DNA of 64,000 nt from Papilionanthe hookeriana x Papilionanthe teres (GCA_022702705.1 CM040422.1:41687270-41751269); one strand, 5' to 3'. Positions 20,867-33,911 are shown, counted from the first letter of the stretch. Program-made: numbers and translations. The notes: generated by a model from the sequence alone, not told the origin.

Positions 20867-21720
20867 ATTACTTTTAAAGTATTGAATAAATTGTGATGGT
20901 TTTTCATTTCGAACTTAATTTAATTTTCAATCTAGCCAATTGAATTGTAAAAATCTGTTGTTGAACATTAAATATGAAAGGATTGAGTTTCCTACAACAA
21001 TAATGAAGAATACATTCAATGTCCATGGATGAATTTCATAGTTCATGGGAATTAAGTGCAAATAAATAGGGAAATATGATTTGATGGACTTCAAATTGGA
21101 GGTTTCAGGGTGATAGGCTGAGATCCCCAATATGATCCTAAGATTAGTAACTACAGTCGAAGGTTAACCTTCAGGTGTAGGGTAAGTGGGAGCTCCGTAG
21201 TGACAGCCGGTCTCCTCCCAGCTAAACCCTAAGATTTAGTGACTAAACTTAGGATATGTCAATGATCTTTTCATGTTTGGAAGAGGGGGTACTCTTTTGA
21301 GGGTAAAGAAACGTTTATGCTCTTTTTTGGCACAATACAACGAATAATCAGTCTACATCACTCAAACATAATATACTCATTGCAAGAGGAAAGATACTTT
21401 TTTATATATATCAAAACCTTTCAACCTTTCAAAGATATTAAGTAATTATAGTTTGCTTAATTATTACTATTTTCTGCATCTTGTTAGTAGAAGTAAACTT
21501 AAACTTTAATTGTGATTTGAGTATTGGATTTCAGTACTACGCTATCTATTATAAGGAACGTGCCTTCCCTGTGGGATCGCTAACCAAGACTCCATTCGAG
21601 CCATGTATTACTTGATACGATACGTATACTTGTGTTGAATGTTTGGACTTTATAAAAATCATTATAAATATATAAATTTGAGTTCATATGTTCTTGTAAT
21701 ATAACAAGCTTGCATCAATA
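20867..21720 (+). repeat. Athila LTR fragment (probably element B 5' LTR)
   Basis: Shares with the A and E LTRs the GTGCAAATAAATAGG box, the GTGGGATCG...ACTCC segment and the ACGTATACTTG segment, in the same order. It is cut on the left by LTR2. No TATA box or palindrome block is left, as U3 is missing. Confidence 0.7.
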
Positions 21721-21916
21721 AATGTATCACCTGCAATATCCATCTCGTTCATTTCAAACTACTAAATAAATGAGATTTGTCCATTCTCATTTTTCTTTAA
21801 GTTTAAATGATTATTTTCATAAATCCATATATACATTAAATTAAATCAAAACCATATTTTATAAAATCGCATTTAATAATTTTTAAAAGTCCCATACCCC
21901 ATGAATTTAATCTGCT
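21721..21916. other. Unassigned AT-rich stretch
   Basis: No homology recognised. It probably bridges a large deletion (gag to reverse transcriptase) in element B. Confidence 0.4.
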
Positions 21917-23245
21917 GACATCTGTTATTAAATATTTAATGAAAAAGAAGGACACAAAACCAAGATTGATAAGATGAATTCTTCTTTTACAAAAAATTAA
22001 CTTCGAGATGGTAGATAGAAAGGGCGTTGATAATAAAATTGCTGATCTTTTGTCAAGGCTTGATATTAGAAAATCTCTCTATTCTGATGATGAAATTAAT
22101 GAAGATTTTCTTGATAAAAAACTATTCACTATTAATGAGTGGTGTGTTCCAAGGTATGTCGACATTGTAAAATTTATTGTTAGTGATATATTACCCTAAT
22201 GTTTGACATACCAAGAGAAGAAGAAACTTTTATCCGAAGCTAAGACTTATTTTTGGTATGACCCGCTTTTATATAAACAAGGAAAGGATATTATTATTAG
22301 AATATGTGTACCATTAGAAGAAGCTTATAAAATTATTCAAAAATGTCATGATTCTGATTTTAGGGGACATTTTGGTGTTCATTAAACTGCATATAAAATT
22401 CTACAATCTGGATTTTATTGGACTACAATTTTTAAGGATGTTAATACTTATATTAAAAATTTTAATTGAAGTCAGCGTGTAGGCAATAGTTCTAGAAGAA
22501 ATGAGATGCCCTCAAATATATGTTGGAATTAGAAATATTTAAAGTTTGGGGATTAGATTTCATGGGACCATTTATACCATCTTTTGGAAAATTATATATA
22601 TTGTTAGCAGTGGACTATGTATCTAAAGGGATAAAAGTTGTTGTTTTACCTCAATGCGATGCTCGAAGTGTTGCAATATTTTTTAGAAAGAAAATTTTTG
22701 GTAGATTTGGAATGCCAAGAGTAATCATATCTTATGGAGGAAGTCATTTTAGAAATGAAATTATGGAGAAACTAGTAAAGAAATATCATATCATCCATAA
22801 AATTGCTACTGTTTATCATCCTTAAATAAGTGGTATGGTTGAATTATCTAATCATAAAATTAAAAAAATTTGAAAAAATCTATTAAGCCAAACATAAAGA
22901 ATTTGTCAATCAAATTATATTTTGCTTTATGGGCTTATAGGACTGCATACAAGACTCCTATAGGAATGTCACCATATAGACTAATTTTTGCGAAAGCTTG
23001 TCATTTACCAGTTGAACTTGAGCATAAAGCATATTGGGCTATTAAAGAGTTAAATTATAATTTGAAGTATGCTGGTGAGAAAAGATTATTGCAATTAAAT
23101 GAACTTGAAGAGATAAGGAATGAATCATACGAAAGTGCTAAGATATATAAAGAGAAGATGAAGATCTGGCATGACCGTAAGATTCTAAATTAAAGTATTG
23201 AGCCAGAACAACAAGTTTTGCTATATAATACCAGATTAAGATTAT
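21917..23245 (+). pseudogene. RNase H end and integrase of Athila element B, interrupted
   Basis: Begins inside RNase H (VIKYLMKKKDTKPRLIR) and runs into integrase. Visible are KCHDSDFRGHFG (22346-22381), VWGLDFMGPF (first Asp), FGMPRVIISYGGSHF, where the second catalytic Asp is replaced by Tyr, and MVELSNHKI with the Glu. Open frames are 22008-22199, 22203-22385, 22520-22825 and 22870-23193, separated by stops or shifts. It breaks at 23245 (NTRLRLL) at the insertion of element C; the C-terminal LKSRWMGPF resumes at 45219 and, in the tandem copy, at 56943. Gag, protease and most of RT are absent. Confidence 0.85.
23241..23245. other. Target-site duplication ATTAT, left side of element C
   Basis: ATTAT precedes TGTCGG at 23246. 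The right partner is TTTAT at 45219-45223 (one change), and ATTAT unchanged at 56943-56947 in the tandem copy. It sits inside the integrase reading frame of B, which continues on the other side. Confidence 0.85.
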
Positions 23246-26200
23246 TGTCGGCATATTTTTAGGTTGTGTTGTACTTTAGAAAAAGGGGTCGCCTAACAGA
23301 AATTGTCGGTGAATTTTAGATTTTAAATTTAATTTAAATATATATATATAATTTGAAAGTAGCATTTAATTTTGAAAATAATTTTAAGTTTGAAAATTTT
23401 AAGATATGAAATTAAACCGATCTCACATCCCAAATAGTTTATATAAAGAGCACCACACCACAAACTGTATTTCTATCCCGAAGAATAGACACACTGCTTA
23501 ACGATGAGGCTTGGTTAAATAAACTAGAAGATTTGTGGCATCCGTTTGCTTTGTAAACAAATTTTAAGCCTACAGGTTCCCCTACTTAATAAAAAGAAAT
23601 TAAGCAGGGTTTATATTACCTAGGTTCTTAAAGTTCCCTATAAGGGCAAGCCTCTATAGTTAATTACATCTTAAATGACAGGAATCATTTAAGAAAACTC
23701 TCGATAATGATCAGTGGTTTTTCTCTCAAGAATTTTAAAGTTTAGGGTTTTCAAAGCATTAAATTTTGGAATTTCAAAAGGGATTAGCTCAATTTCAGAA
23801 CACTTTATTTTAAGAATCCAAAGAAAGAGAAGTAGGAGAAGCTGAGGATCCAAGAAGAATCTTGACAACTTCCCAAACTATCCTATTGTTTGGTTTAGAT
23901 TTGGGAGTTTATTTAATATTGCAATCCTGCCAATTTTATTTATTTAGGTCTTATATTTGTATGATATAATCACACAAATAGCCTCGAAGATGTGAGGGTT
24001 TATGTCGTACCAAATGACTACCTCGGAGTCATATGACCAGTTAGGGCTTAATTTACATGACATGATCAAGCAATGCCTAACGAAGAGTTGAAGATTTATG
24101 TTGCACTAGGCAAACTACCTCGAAGTCCTATGGCTTCGTTATTTAATTCTCAGAAAAGGTTTTGCTGAAGTAGATCTGAGTTTTGCTTATGACTACGGCT
24201 TTGCTGCCCACCATGCTCCGAGCTCCTTGTTGTTGCTGAGGTTTAGTTTTAGAAGGTAAAAATCAAGAGATGAGAGAAGTGTTTTGGTTTAGAAATCTTA
24301 AATTCTAAATATTTTTAATATTTTAGTTAAAACAAATCTTAAATTTGTTTAAACAGAACCGATTAAGATCCCACGGTTCCATCATCCTAGCTCCGTTAAG
24401 TTCATCGAATTCACTTAGTCCAGATGAATTTGCTAAACTCAACTGAATGAGTTCCACACTTTCATTTAGACCTTGGTAAAGCCCGTTAGCAATACGTGGG
24501 TTACATCATCGGAGGTATTCCCGATCATTCAACGAGACGTTTTAATTTAGTTGCAATTGTAGTTTTGTTGTTCTATTTGTGATTAAATTTTGAGTTGTTT
24601 TATATTTTGGAATGTTGTGGCGGTGAATTTTATCTTTTGGTGAATTTTAATTTAGTTTTGGTTTCATTTTTTTGGCTATCCTAGAAGGTTTCAATTTTCA
24701 TGCAACAATCTTGTTTAACATGCAAGAAAAAGTAAAGTACAATGCATGTAAGTAAATTGTAATAAAGTAAATTGCAATAAAATAAAAGCGTACCTAGAGG
24801 GTCTTCCCGTCATCCCAAGTTGCACTTAAAACACATGTTAAGGCATTTAAATATTTTAACAAATACCTAGGTAAAGCTAAGGGAAGGGTTTTAGTTGTCT
24901 ACCAAGATCCTAGTCTTATTGCTAGTCATCTCCTATGACGTCTAGGTTCTTGTATTTTGTTTATGGATGATTTTCTTCATCAAAGAACAATTAAATTCAA
25001 TTGTTCTTATAAAACATCCCATCATATTGAGGAAGTGCTTAGGACGAGTCCTAAACATCTTTTCAATACTTCCGAGATTATTTAGAGTCCAAGTAAATTT
25101 AGTTGCACAGATGAATTAATCATTCAGGAGTTTAGTTAAGCTTTGTCTCTTGCTCAGTGAACTTGGGTATTTGATTACCTGATGAATGAAGTGAGATCTC
25201 ACTTAATACTCTATTTAAGAGTTGTAATAATTAAAGCCTTTAAGGGCAAGTTGGTTTATTGAGAATTTTAATCATTCTTAATTTGAAGTTTGAGTTAATG
25301 GTTTCAAGTGATTTAGTTTAATTATGAGGTTCTAATTAATAATTTTAAGTTTGGAATAATGTTCAAATTATTTTTGGTTTAAATCTTTATACTTTAGGTG
25401 ATCTTAATATTTTAAATTTGTTTTACTTTTATTATTGAATGATGTTAACTTAATTTAATTTAAATTTGATTTAATTTAATTTAATTTAATTTAATTTAAA
25501 TATTTTTTTAATTTAGCTTAACTTAATTGTTAAAATGTTAATTTAATTTAATTTTAATTTTAATTTAATTTTTACTTAATTTAATTTAATTTAATTTAAT
25601 TTAATTATTAAACTATTTAATATTTTGAACATTTTCTTTAATTTAAGGGTTATTTATTTTTTTTAATTTTTAATTTACTTAGTTTGGATTATCATTTTAA
25701 TCTTAATTAAAAGTTAAATATTGTTGAAGTGATTTATTTATGGATTTTTTTATTAAAGGATTAATATCCTCTCAAATTATATTCCTATTTTTAATAATTC
25801 AATTTTTTATTATTCTTCCAAAAATTTAAATTGTTTAAATAATCAAAGTTTCATCTTTTATTAAAAGTGTTTAATGGGTTCCTACCCTTTTAAATTTCCC
25901 AAAGTTTCAATCATCCAAGAAAGATAAAATCAAATATTTTACCCTCTATTTTAATTAAACCTAAAATTTTAATAAAGTGGTTTAAATTGTTTAATTACCT
26001 TTATGCCCTTTTAAGCTTATTTATTTCATAACTCACTAAATTCAGTTCAAATGAAATTGAAATTTTTATGTCACTTCACTCACATGTCAATTAAGAAATT
26101 AGAGGAGAAAATATGATTTTTCTGAATTTAATTTATTTATATAATTATTTTTTATTAAAATAGGGATTTTCAAGGAAAATTTAACAACATGAAAAAGGAA

Positions 26201-29200
26201 AGGTTTCTGTCCTTAAAAAAATTATAGAATGTTTCTTAAAGACCGAGAGGACCACTTGTACAAATTTTGGTAATTTTTTGAATTATATTTTATTTATTAT
26301 AATTATTTTAAATTTCTGAGTGTTAATTAATTATAAAATAAAATTAAAGTTAAAAAAAGGATTTTATATTTTTTATAAATCTCTCTAACCTTAAGGGGTT
26401 CAGAGAAACAAATTTTACAATTTTTTGATTTTTCTTTGATTTATTGGAATAAATTTAGTGAAAATGTTGGAAAATACATTTTTTAATATTAAAAGTTGTT
26501 TTAAGCATTTGAAATTCAATATCTTTACTTTGAGACTTGGGAAAAATAATTAGTTTGTTCCTAAGTGATTAGGAGTCAAAATATGACATTTTTATGATTT
26601 TTATTATTTTTAAATTATATAAAATATTAAAATATGATTAAAAATAAAAAATTTTAGAAAATTCCAATTTTAATTTTTATAGACTTCTCTGAGATCAAAG
26701 AGCCCACAAAACCAATTTGGTGAATTTTTTAAATGTATTTTTGGAGTTGTAAATTTTTAAAGTTTTATTTTTGTTATATGACTTAATTAATTCATTTTGT
26801 GGGGCTAAACATTTCCAATTGATATCAAATTTTTATATAAGGTTCCTCTGATCCTAAATTACAGTGGAAAATTATTTTCAAGCTATTTTGATGTGTGGTT
26901 AATCCTAATTAATTAAAATTTCATTTTAAGGTTTTGGTCAAATTAGAGTTTGTTTGACTGAAATAAATCATGAGATAATTTTCTAATGTTTCTCTCGTCA
27001 AAGGAAACACACATTAATTTTCCTAGATTTTATAAGCAACATGATAATTTTTATAATTATTATAGGAAAACTGAAGCATAATATTGAAAAATAGATATCT
27101 CATCACAGAAATCTTTCTTGACTTTGGAAAAATTAGGAAAGATCAAGCATTATGCATAGAATAACATATAAAAATTTCAAGTTATGGTGAAGCTCCTACA
27201 TGCATGAAGAATTAAAATATTGAGAACACTATTTAATTATTTAAAAATAAAATATGCATTAAATAAAAATAAAATTACTTTTACATTATTTTCCTCGTTT
27301 TCATGAGAAAGAGGTTATTTTTATTTTATTTTTTGGAGTTTTCTAGGCAAAGTTATGATTTTTTGAAGTTTTGTGTCAAAAATAAATCCAAAAAATTCAT
27401 TTCCCACTCAATCCACGTGTCGCTCTCCTATTGGCCAGTGTGGTTCTGTATGTCGCCTGTTCACTTATGAAGATCCTTCCGACTGCATCAGGGTAGTCCA
27501 TTAGATACACGCTTGATCGGACGGCTGATGCTCCTCTTTCCTAGTGATATTCACCCAAAACCGTCAACCTTCAAACCTTGATATCTCACTCGTTTCTCAA
27601 CGAAATTGAATGAAATTTTTTTTTAAATGATCATCTAATCGAGTAGCACACATCTAAATGGTGATGATATACTTAAAGCATGTAAATATTTACAGAAAAT
27701 TAAAACATTCTCGGTTGGAGGATAAAAAATTTGATACCTTCGTCCAAGAGGTGAGGCCTCAATTGGAAATGGTTTGAATGAGCTTAGGAATGCTTGGAAA
27801 AGCTTTGGGAACAATTTGGCAGAGTCTCCCCAAGTTAAATCTTGCATCTCCTCCTCTTGGCCATGGAGGTGGGGTTTAAATAAGGAAGGTTATGGTGGAG
27901 CTTTAGGTGGCCATGGGGGTTGATTAGTGGGTTCAAAATATGTGTTTAGGTGGAGGGGAGGTCAGAGTTTGATTTTGGTTCAATCAATTTGGGATTGCCA
28001 TGTGCAAAGTCAAGGATTTAAATGGCATGGGTGTAAGGAGCATTTTTGGTCCAATTTGGGTCAATTCATGGTTTTGCCTTGGTTCACTCACCAAGGCTTG
28101 ATTTGGGCTGATGTTAGATCATTTGGGTCAGCCTCACATGTGTGGTGAAGTCCCCATCCAAGGTTAGGTGGCCAATTTTGGTTAAAGTGTATCATTGATG
28201 GGGTTAAAAAAGGTTTAGTGAAGGCTTAGGAAAGGCTCCCCTCTTCCTGCCATAAGTGGCATGGTGAGGTGGAAAAGGGCTCCCCATGGCTTGCACATGG
28301 CTTATGCATGGATCCATGGCTTCATTTGGCTTGCTCATGGCTTGGGAAAAGGTTGGCTAACTTGCATGGAAAAGGGTTATTTAGAATTTTGAAAACTTTA
28401 GATTCTTTGATGGGATTTGTCATGATGCTACAAATGGGTTGATTTCATGATGGTTTAAGACTTTGGTCAAGTAGGATTATCAAAGGAATGTTGAAGAAAA
28501 GGTTTCATGGGGGCTTGGGGATGGATTTTGGGCTATTGAATTTGATGGAAAGTGGGCTTTTAAAGGCTATATGGAAGTGGGCTTTTAAGTTTGAAAACAA
28601 ATTAGTGGATGGAGATTTTATGAAATATTAGGCTAAAGAAATGTTGGGTTTAGTTTAGGAGTGTGGCATGAATAATTTGGAGATGGTTTGATGTCATTTG
28701 GAATTGAAATAGGTTTAATTTGGGCTTTTTTGGTAATGGGGCCCAAAATGGGTCAAATTAGGCTAACTTTGGCTATCTTGGGTTAATGTTGGCTTAAGGT
28801 TGGATTTGATGTAAAATTAATGTTGAAATATATTTAGGGGAGTTTTTTAAAGAGTTTTCAACTTTGGTTGGGCTTTGATTTTGGGATATGGGCCTATTTG
28901 GGTTAGGCTTGGGTTTAGGCCAATTTTGGGGATTTAGGCTTCAAATTGAAATTGGATCCAAATGTTAATCAATTTGGGCTTGGATTTGCTCTATATTGAT
29001 ATTAGGGATATGGAATTGAAGTTTAGAATTGAATTGGACCAAAATTAAGGTCAATTGGGGTAGTTTGGTTTGACATTGGGCTCACTTTAGGTTTAAAATG
29101 GATCAAATATGGTGTATTTATAAAAGTGGGTTAAATTGACAAAATTAGCTTATGGTGTAGATGAACAAAATGAAATTGGGAATATTTGGGATTTTCTGGA

Positions 29201-29874
29201 ATTTTTTGGCTAAGAAGGGCATTTTGGGTATTTGGAGGGTATTGGGGGGTATTTTTGGAAATTTTAGCATGTTTGGCTATGGATGATCACTTTTAGTGGG
29301 GGGAAATGTTTGGGATTGATTTTGAGGAATTTTGGGTAATTTAGATGATTTTGCAAATTTTGGGTAGTTTCAAGGGCATTTGGTAGGTTGGGTGTAGGGC
29401 CCCAGGAGTCAAAAATTGAAATTTTCGAAAAATGAATATTGATCAAATTTGAGTAGAATGGAATCACTTTGGTTGAGCCATGATGCCATATCAAGCCCTT
29501 AAGATCCATGAGAGGACTCATTTGAGGCATTCACTATGTTGTTCCTAACCCTCTTAGCCAAGGGCCTAGGGGTTGAGGTCCATCCATTTGAATTACCTGC
29601 ATGAGTCAAGGAGTCAAGCTAGGTTTGAATGGTTTTAGGTTTTGGAATGTGTGTGAAAGTGTAGTGTGTGCAGGTCAACCCTCACCAGACCAGGCCACCC
29701 AGGGTAGTCCTAAGGCCAAAGAGTCCTATAGGGAACTCATCCTTTAAACCTCCACATTTGATCTTAACCCTCCAAGTGAATTAGGGGTTTACAATCAGGC
29801 ATGTGGGGTTTGCAGGGAGTTAAGAGGTGTTTAAATTTTTAAGTGGTGGGTTCCATCTCTAATCCTCTAGGATG
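23246..29874 (-). repeat. 3' LTR of element C
   Basis: Matches 38525-45218 over its length, starting TGTCGGCATA. Homology stops at about 29874, roughly 80 bp before the terminal ...GGTCAACA of the partner, so its inner end and the polypurine tract are lost. It contains an AT pentanucleotide tract (about 25440-25615), a candidate donor (27734-27740) and a TATA box (27875-27885), both on the minus strand. No genes. Confidence 0.88.
27875..27885 (-). promoter_or_regulatory. TATA box of element C 3' LTR
   Basis: The minus strand reads CCTTATTTAAACC. The same motif is at 43140-43150 in the 5' LTR; the tandem copy has TTGAAA instead of TTTAAA (about 54829-54840), so its TATA box is damaged. Confidence 0.6.
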
Positions 29875-30228
29875 GTGAGTTAAGAGGTGTTTAGATCTCT
29901 GAACTCTCGCTTGGGAAAAGAGAAGGAGGTGAATTCCATATCATAAGATCTGGGAAAATTTGATTTAGATTTCATTTCATTTTCTGTTTCAAGTTTTAAT
30001 TTGAGAGTTTAAACTTTGATTTTTCTGAGTTTCAATTTCGATTGAGGTTTAATTTAAAATAAATTTAAGGAAATCTGGATTTGAAATGAGAATTGGAACC
30101 TAGGTTCCAACCTCGGGACTGCAAAGAGAACTGGAATTTAGGTACCAGCCTCGGAGTGAGAATCAGAGTTTAAATATCGATTTAAAAGGATGAGAATCAG
30201 AATTTAGGTACTGATCTCGAAAGTTTTA
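29875..30228 (-). other. 3' untranslated region of element C, proximal part
   Basis: Starts with a second copy of GAGTTAAGAGGTGTTTA, also present in the LTR at about 29816. Degenerate precursors of the tandem repeat appear from about 30080, including the perfect palindrome GGAACCTAGGTTCC. No ORF supported. Confidence 0.55.
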
Positions 30229-31300
30229 AAAGAACTGGAATCGGGTTCCAGCCTCGAAGGTTTGAAGAGAACTAGAATATGGTTCCAGTCTCAAAGGTTT
30301 AATGAAAAATAGAACTGGTTTCAATCTCCAAGATTTAATGAGAAATGGAACTGGTTCCAATCTCGAAGATTTAATGAAAAATGGAAACTGGTTCTAATCT
30401 CGAGGATTTAATGAGAAATGGAAACTGGTTCCAATCTCAAATATTTAATGAGAAATGGAAACTGGTTCCAATCTCGAGGATTTAATGAGAAATGGAAACC
30501 GGTTCCACTCTCGAAGATTTAATGAGAATTTGAAACGGGTTCCAATCTCGAGGATTTAACGAGAATTTGAAACTGGTTCCAATCTCAAAGATTTACTGAG
30601 AATTGGAAACCGGTTCCAATCTCAAGGATTTAATGAGAATTGGAAACTGGTTCCAATCTCGAAGATTTAATGAGAAATGGAAACTGGCTCCAATCAGGAA
30701 GATTTAATGAGAAATGGAAACTTTTCCAATCTCGAAGATTTAATGAGAAATAGAAACCAGTTCCAATCTTGAAGATTTAATGAGAAATGGAAACTGGTTC
30801 CAATCTCGAGAATTTAATGAGAAATGGAAATTGGTTCCAATCTCGAAGATTTAATGAGAAATGGAAACTGGTTCCAATCTCTAGAATTTAATGAGAAATG
30901 GAAACTGGTTCCAATCTCAAAGATTTAATGATTATTGGAAACTGGTTCCAATTCCGAGGATTTAATGAGAATTGGAAACTGGTTCCAATCTCGAGGATTT
31001 AATGAGAAATGGAAACTGGTTCCACTCTCGAAGATTTAATGAGAATTGGAAACTGGTTTTCCAATCTCAAGGATTTAATGAGAATTAGAAACTGGTTCCA
31101 ATCTCGAAGATTTAATGAGAATTGGAAATTGGTTCCAATCTCGAGGATTTAATGAGAATTGGAAACTGGTTCCAATCTCGAAGATTTAATGAGAATTAGA
31201 AACCGGTTCCAGTCTCGAAGATTTAATGAGAATTGGAAATTGGTTCCAATCTCGAGGATTAAATGAGAATTGAAAACAGGTTCCAATATCAAAGATTTAT
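30229..31300. repeat. Tandem repeat array, about 37-bp monomer, about 29 copies
   Basis: The unit is GGTTCCAATCTCGAAGATTT followed by AATGAGAAATGGAAACT. The left-edge monomers are shorter and degenerate; the core is more uniform, with AGG/AAG and AATT/AAAT variants. Across each unit boundary GGAAAC(T/C)GGTTCC makes an imperfect palindrome. The array lies between integrase and the 3' LTR, the place where Tat/Ogre elements are known to carry hypervariable tandem repeats that can seed satellites. Confidence 0.92.
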
Positions 31301-32068
31301 CTACATGAAGAGGGACCCAATCCCATGCCATCAGAACAAAATCAAACAAAGTTCGTGGATCTGTGTCAATTAAACTAGTCGATCCTCTAACACACAGAGA
31401 AGAAATTTAAAAAGAACTGGTAAGTGTACCAAGTGGAAAAGACTCGACCTGGTGACAAGTCAAGGAAAGGATTTAAATTTCAGAAGAGTTTCAAACAGAT
31501 TTCATTTTGAAGAATAATTGAAGGATTCAGACCGGAGGATTCCGATCGAAGGATTCATATTGAGATTTAAATTCATTTCATTTGTTTTGGTGATTAAATT
31601 TCAAAAATATTTGGAGTTCGTATCAGTTTAGAATTTATTTTGACATTTATATTCTTAAAAGAGTTCTCATTTATTTTTATTTTCCCTTTGTTCTTTGTTC
31701 GAAGTTCATTTAATCAGAACCAACCACCTGTTCGACATTTTCCTGCGAAAAAACAAGAAAAGGATCAGGAGCTGTACTAAGAACAAGAACAATAAGAAAA
31801 ACAGAAAAAAAAAATTGTTTATTAATGAAGAGCTTTTTATTCGTTTATTTTAAATTTAAATAGGAGTAGGAAAAAGATCAAGAGTGAGACTCGATTCGAA
31901 AGGAAGGATAAAAAAATTTATTATCGGGATTTCACATGTTTTCTTTTTTAACATTCTTTAACGATTTTCTTTATCATCCATTTTTTTTTTATATTTTTGG
32001 GTTCGGACCCAGTCATAAGTAATTACTGTGCTCGTGCTTCTAGGAATGAGGATTCATCCTTCGAAATA
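31301..32068 (-). other. 3' untranslated region of element C, distal part
   Basis: Noncoding AT-rich sequence between the integrase stop (32069) and the tandem array. Nothing else recognised. Confidence 0.5.
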
Positions 32069-33441
32069 TCAGGTTGCGTAATACTTCTTGATATATCGTC
32101 CATTAATTGGAAGCATAGGTCGTTCTCCACGACAATTTACATGCTGGTAGGAACCTCCTAAGTAAACTGTCTCGACCACGAATGGCCCTTCCCATGTTGG
32201 TTCAAATTCACCTCCTATCTTGCGATGTGCAAGAATAGTTCTTCTGAGAACTAGAACCAAGTCATCGACTTTGAATGTTCTTGGGCGGACTAATTTATCA
32301 TGGGCTTGAATCATCTTAGCTTGATAGAGTTCTAAATTTTGCTGCACTGAAAGTTGTTTCCCTTCCAAGCTTTCTAACTCTTCTAGTCGTAGTCTGGCAT
32401 TCTCTTCTCTAGTGATTTTGTTTGCATCTGCAATTCTGAGAGAAAGAAGCTGAACCTCTAAGGGTAGAACGGCCTCGGACCCGTACACTAAGGCGTAAGG
32501 CGTAGACTTGGTGGGTGTTCTGAAAGTCGTCTTGTAGGCCCATAAGGCTTCTAACAACTTCTCGTGCCAATTTCTTTTGTTGTCATCCAAAGTTTTCTTT
32601 AGGATTTGGAAGAGAGTTTTATTAAAAGCCTCGGCCGAGCCGTTCGCTCTTGGATAGTAGATTGTTGAATTCGCCAATCAATCCCGTGTCTTCTGACAAA
32701 ATTGTTGATCTTCGTACTCTTGAATGCAGACCTGTTATCTTAAATGATTCTGCGTGGTACCCCAAAACGGTAGACAACTTGATTCTTGAAGAATTGTAGC
32801 ACGTGATGTGCTTTCACTTCTCTGAGCGATGCGCTCGCCCACTTAGGAAAGTAATCTGTAGCTGCAAGAATGAAGTGATGTCCTCTTGAAGAAGGCGGTT
32901 CTATCAGATCCACAATATCTGTGCCCCAACACTCAAATAGCCACGATGCGATTGTCAGATGTAGCACATTTGGAGGTTGATGTAGAACTACTCCATGCAC
33001 TTGGCACTGGTAACAACTTTTGGCAATCTTCATGCAATTGGTCATCATCGAGGGCTAGTAGTACCCTAGTCTTTTAATCTTCATTTTCATTTTCGGACCT
33101 GACTGATGAGCATCACAAAGCCCTGAGTGTACTTCTTTAACAATTTCAAGAGCCTCGGACATGCTCAGGCATCTTAGCCACATCTGATCGAAAGACCTTC
33201 TGTATAATGTATTGTTTATTAGTGCATAAGACAGAGTTCTTTTCTTGATTTGATGGGCTAATGACTTATCGTCCGGTAAGTTTCCTGTTTGCAAGTAGTT
33301 CATTAGTGGCTGTCGCCAATCTTCTGTATTTTCTGTCACTGCTGCAATTGTTTCTTCTGCTTTTCTTTCTGATTTATGTATTGTATCCATGTCGAGCTGT
33401 GAGAGAACCTGACGTCCCTGAACTGACACTTCAACTGACAC
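32069..33441 (-). pseudogene. Integrase of element C
   Basis: The first frame (33441-33055) holds the region before the zinc finger (DWRQPLMNYLQTG, LYRRSFDQMWLRCL) and the finger itself (HSGLCDAHQSG, then CYQCQVHG after a stop near 33055). The core frame 33048-32740 has WGTDIVDL (first Asp) and ATDYFPKWASA. The segment that should carry the second Asp follows an in-frame stop near 32739 and appears as DNRSAF. The last frame (32677-32069) has YYPRANGSAEAFNKTL with the Glu, ALWAYKTTFRTPT, and a C-terminal EPTWEGPFVVE module. Sequence type is Tat/Ogre. It is broken by at least two stops or shifts. Confidence 0.87.
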
Positions 33442-33444
33442 ATC

Positions 33445-33905
33445 CTGTAAGTAGGCAAATTCTTTTGCAAGTCAAGCTAACGCATCTGTAAGAGCATTTT
33501 CTCTCCTGGGAATCTTGTAGATCGTTACATTTGGAATTTGCTCCAACAGTTTCATGGCGTACTGAAAGTACTGCTCTAGTCTTGGCTTCAGAATTATGTA
33601 CTGTCCCACAACTTGCTGAATGATCAACTGTGAATCTTCGTAGATATTGATATCTATTATCCCTATCTTAATGGTTAATTCCAATCCGGTTATAAGGGCT
33701 TCATATTATGCCTCGTTGTTTGTACACGATTCTGTTAAGTGGTAGGATTACCTTAACATTCCCCGCTCCGGTGTTATAAAGATTAGTCTGATTCTTGCCT
33801 TACCGGGCACTATAGTTTGCGATTCTTAATCTTTCTATGCTGAGGATGCTGCATCGAAGTACAGTTCCCAATGCTGATCATCGGGGTCTTCTAGGCTCAT
33901 TATCA
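33445..33905 (-). pseudogene. Archaeal-type RNase H of element C
   Basis: A second RNase H between the usual RNase H and integrase, a defining trait of the Tat/Ogre group. Visible on the minus strand are WELYFDAASS (normally WxLYFDGASS, near 33870), a YEALITGLELTIKIGI stretch, YEDSQLIIQQV (about 33625) and a final IPRRENALTDALA (about 33500). Several stops lie in the first half. Only the frame 33684-33472 is open. Confidence 0.8.
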
Positions 33906-33911
33906 GCTCGT

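Noticed and set aside
21159..21172. GAAGGTTAACCTTC palindrome as a member of the 21-bp system
   Set aside because: Single copy, AT-centred, in the R/U5 part of an LTR and without a partner 21 bp away.
27635..27847. A 70-codon minus-strand frame (also 42900-43112) as a gene
   Set aside because: It begins just after the LTR TATA box and is broken in the tandem copy; most likely a leader uORF or chance frame.
30229..31300. The tandem array as a coding repeat
   Set aside because: A 37-bp period is not a multiple of three, and no frame stays open across it.
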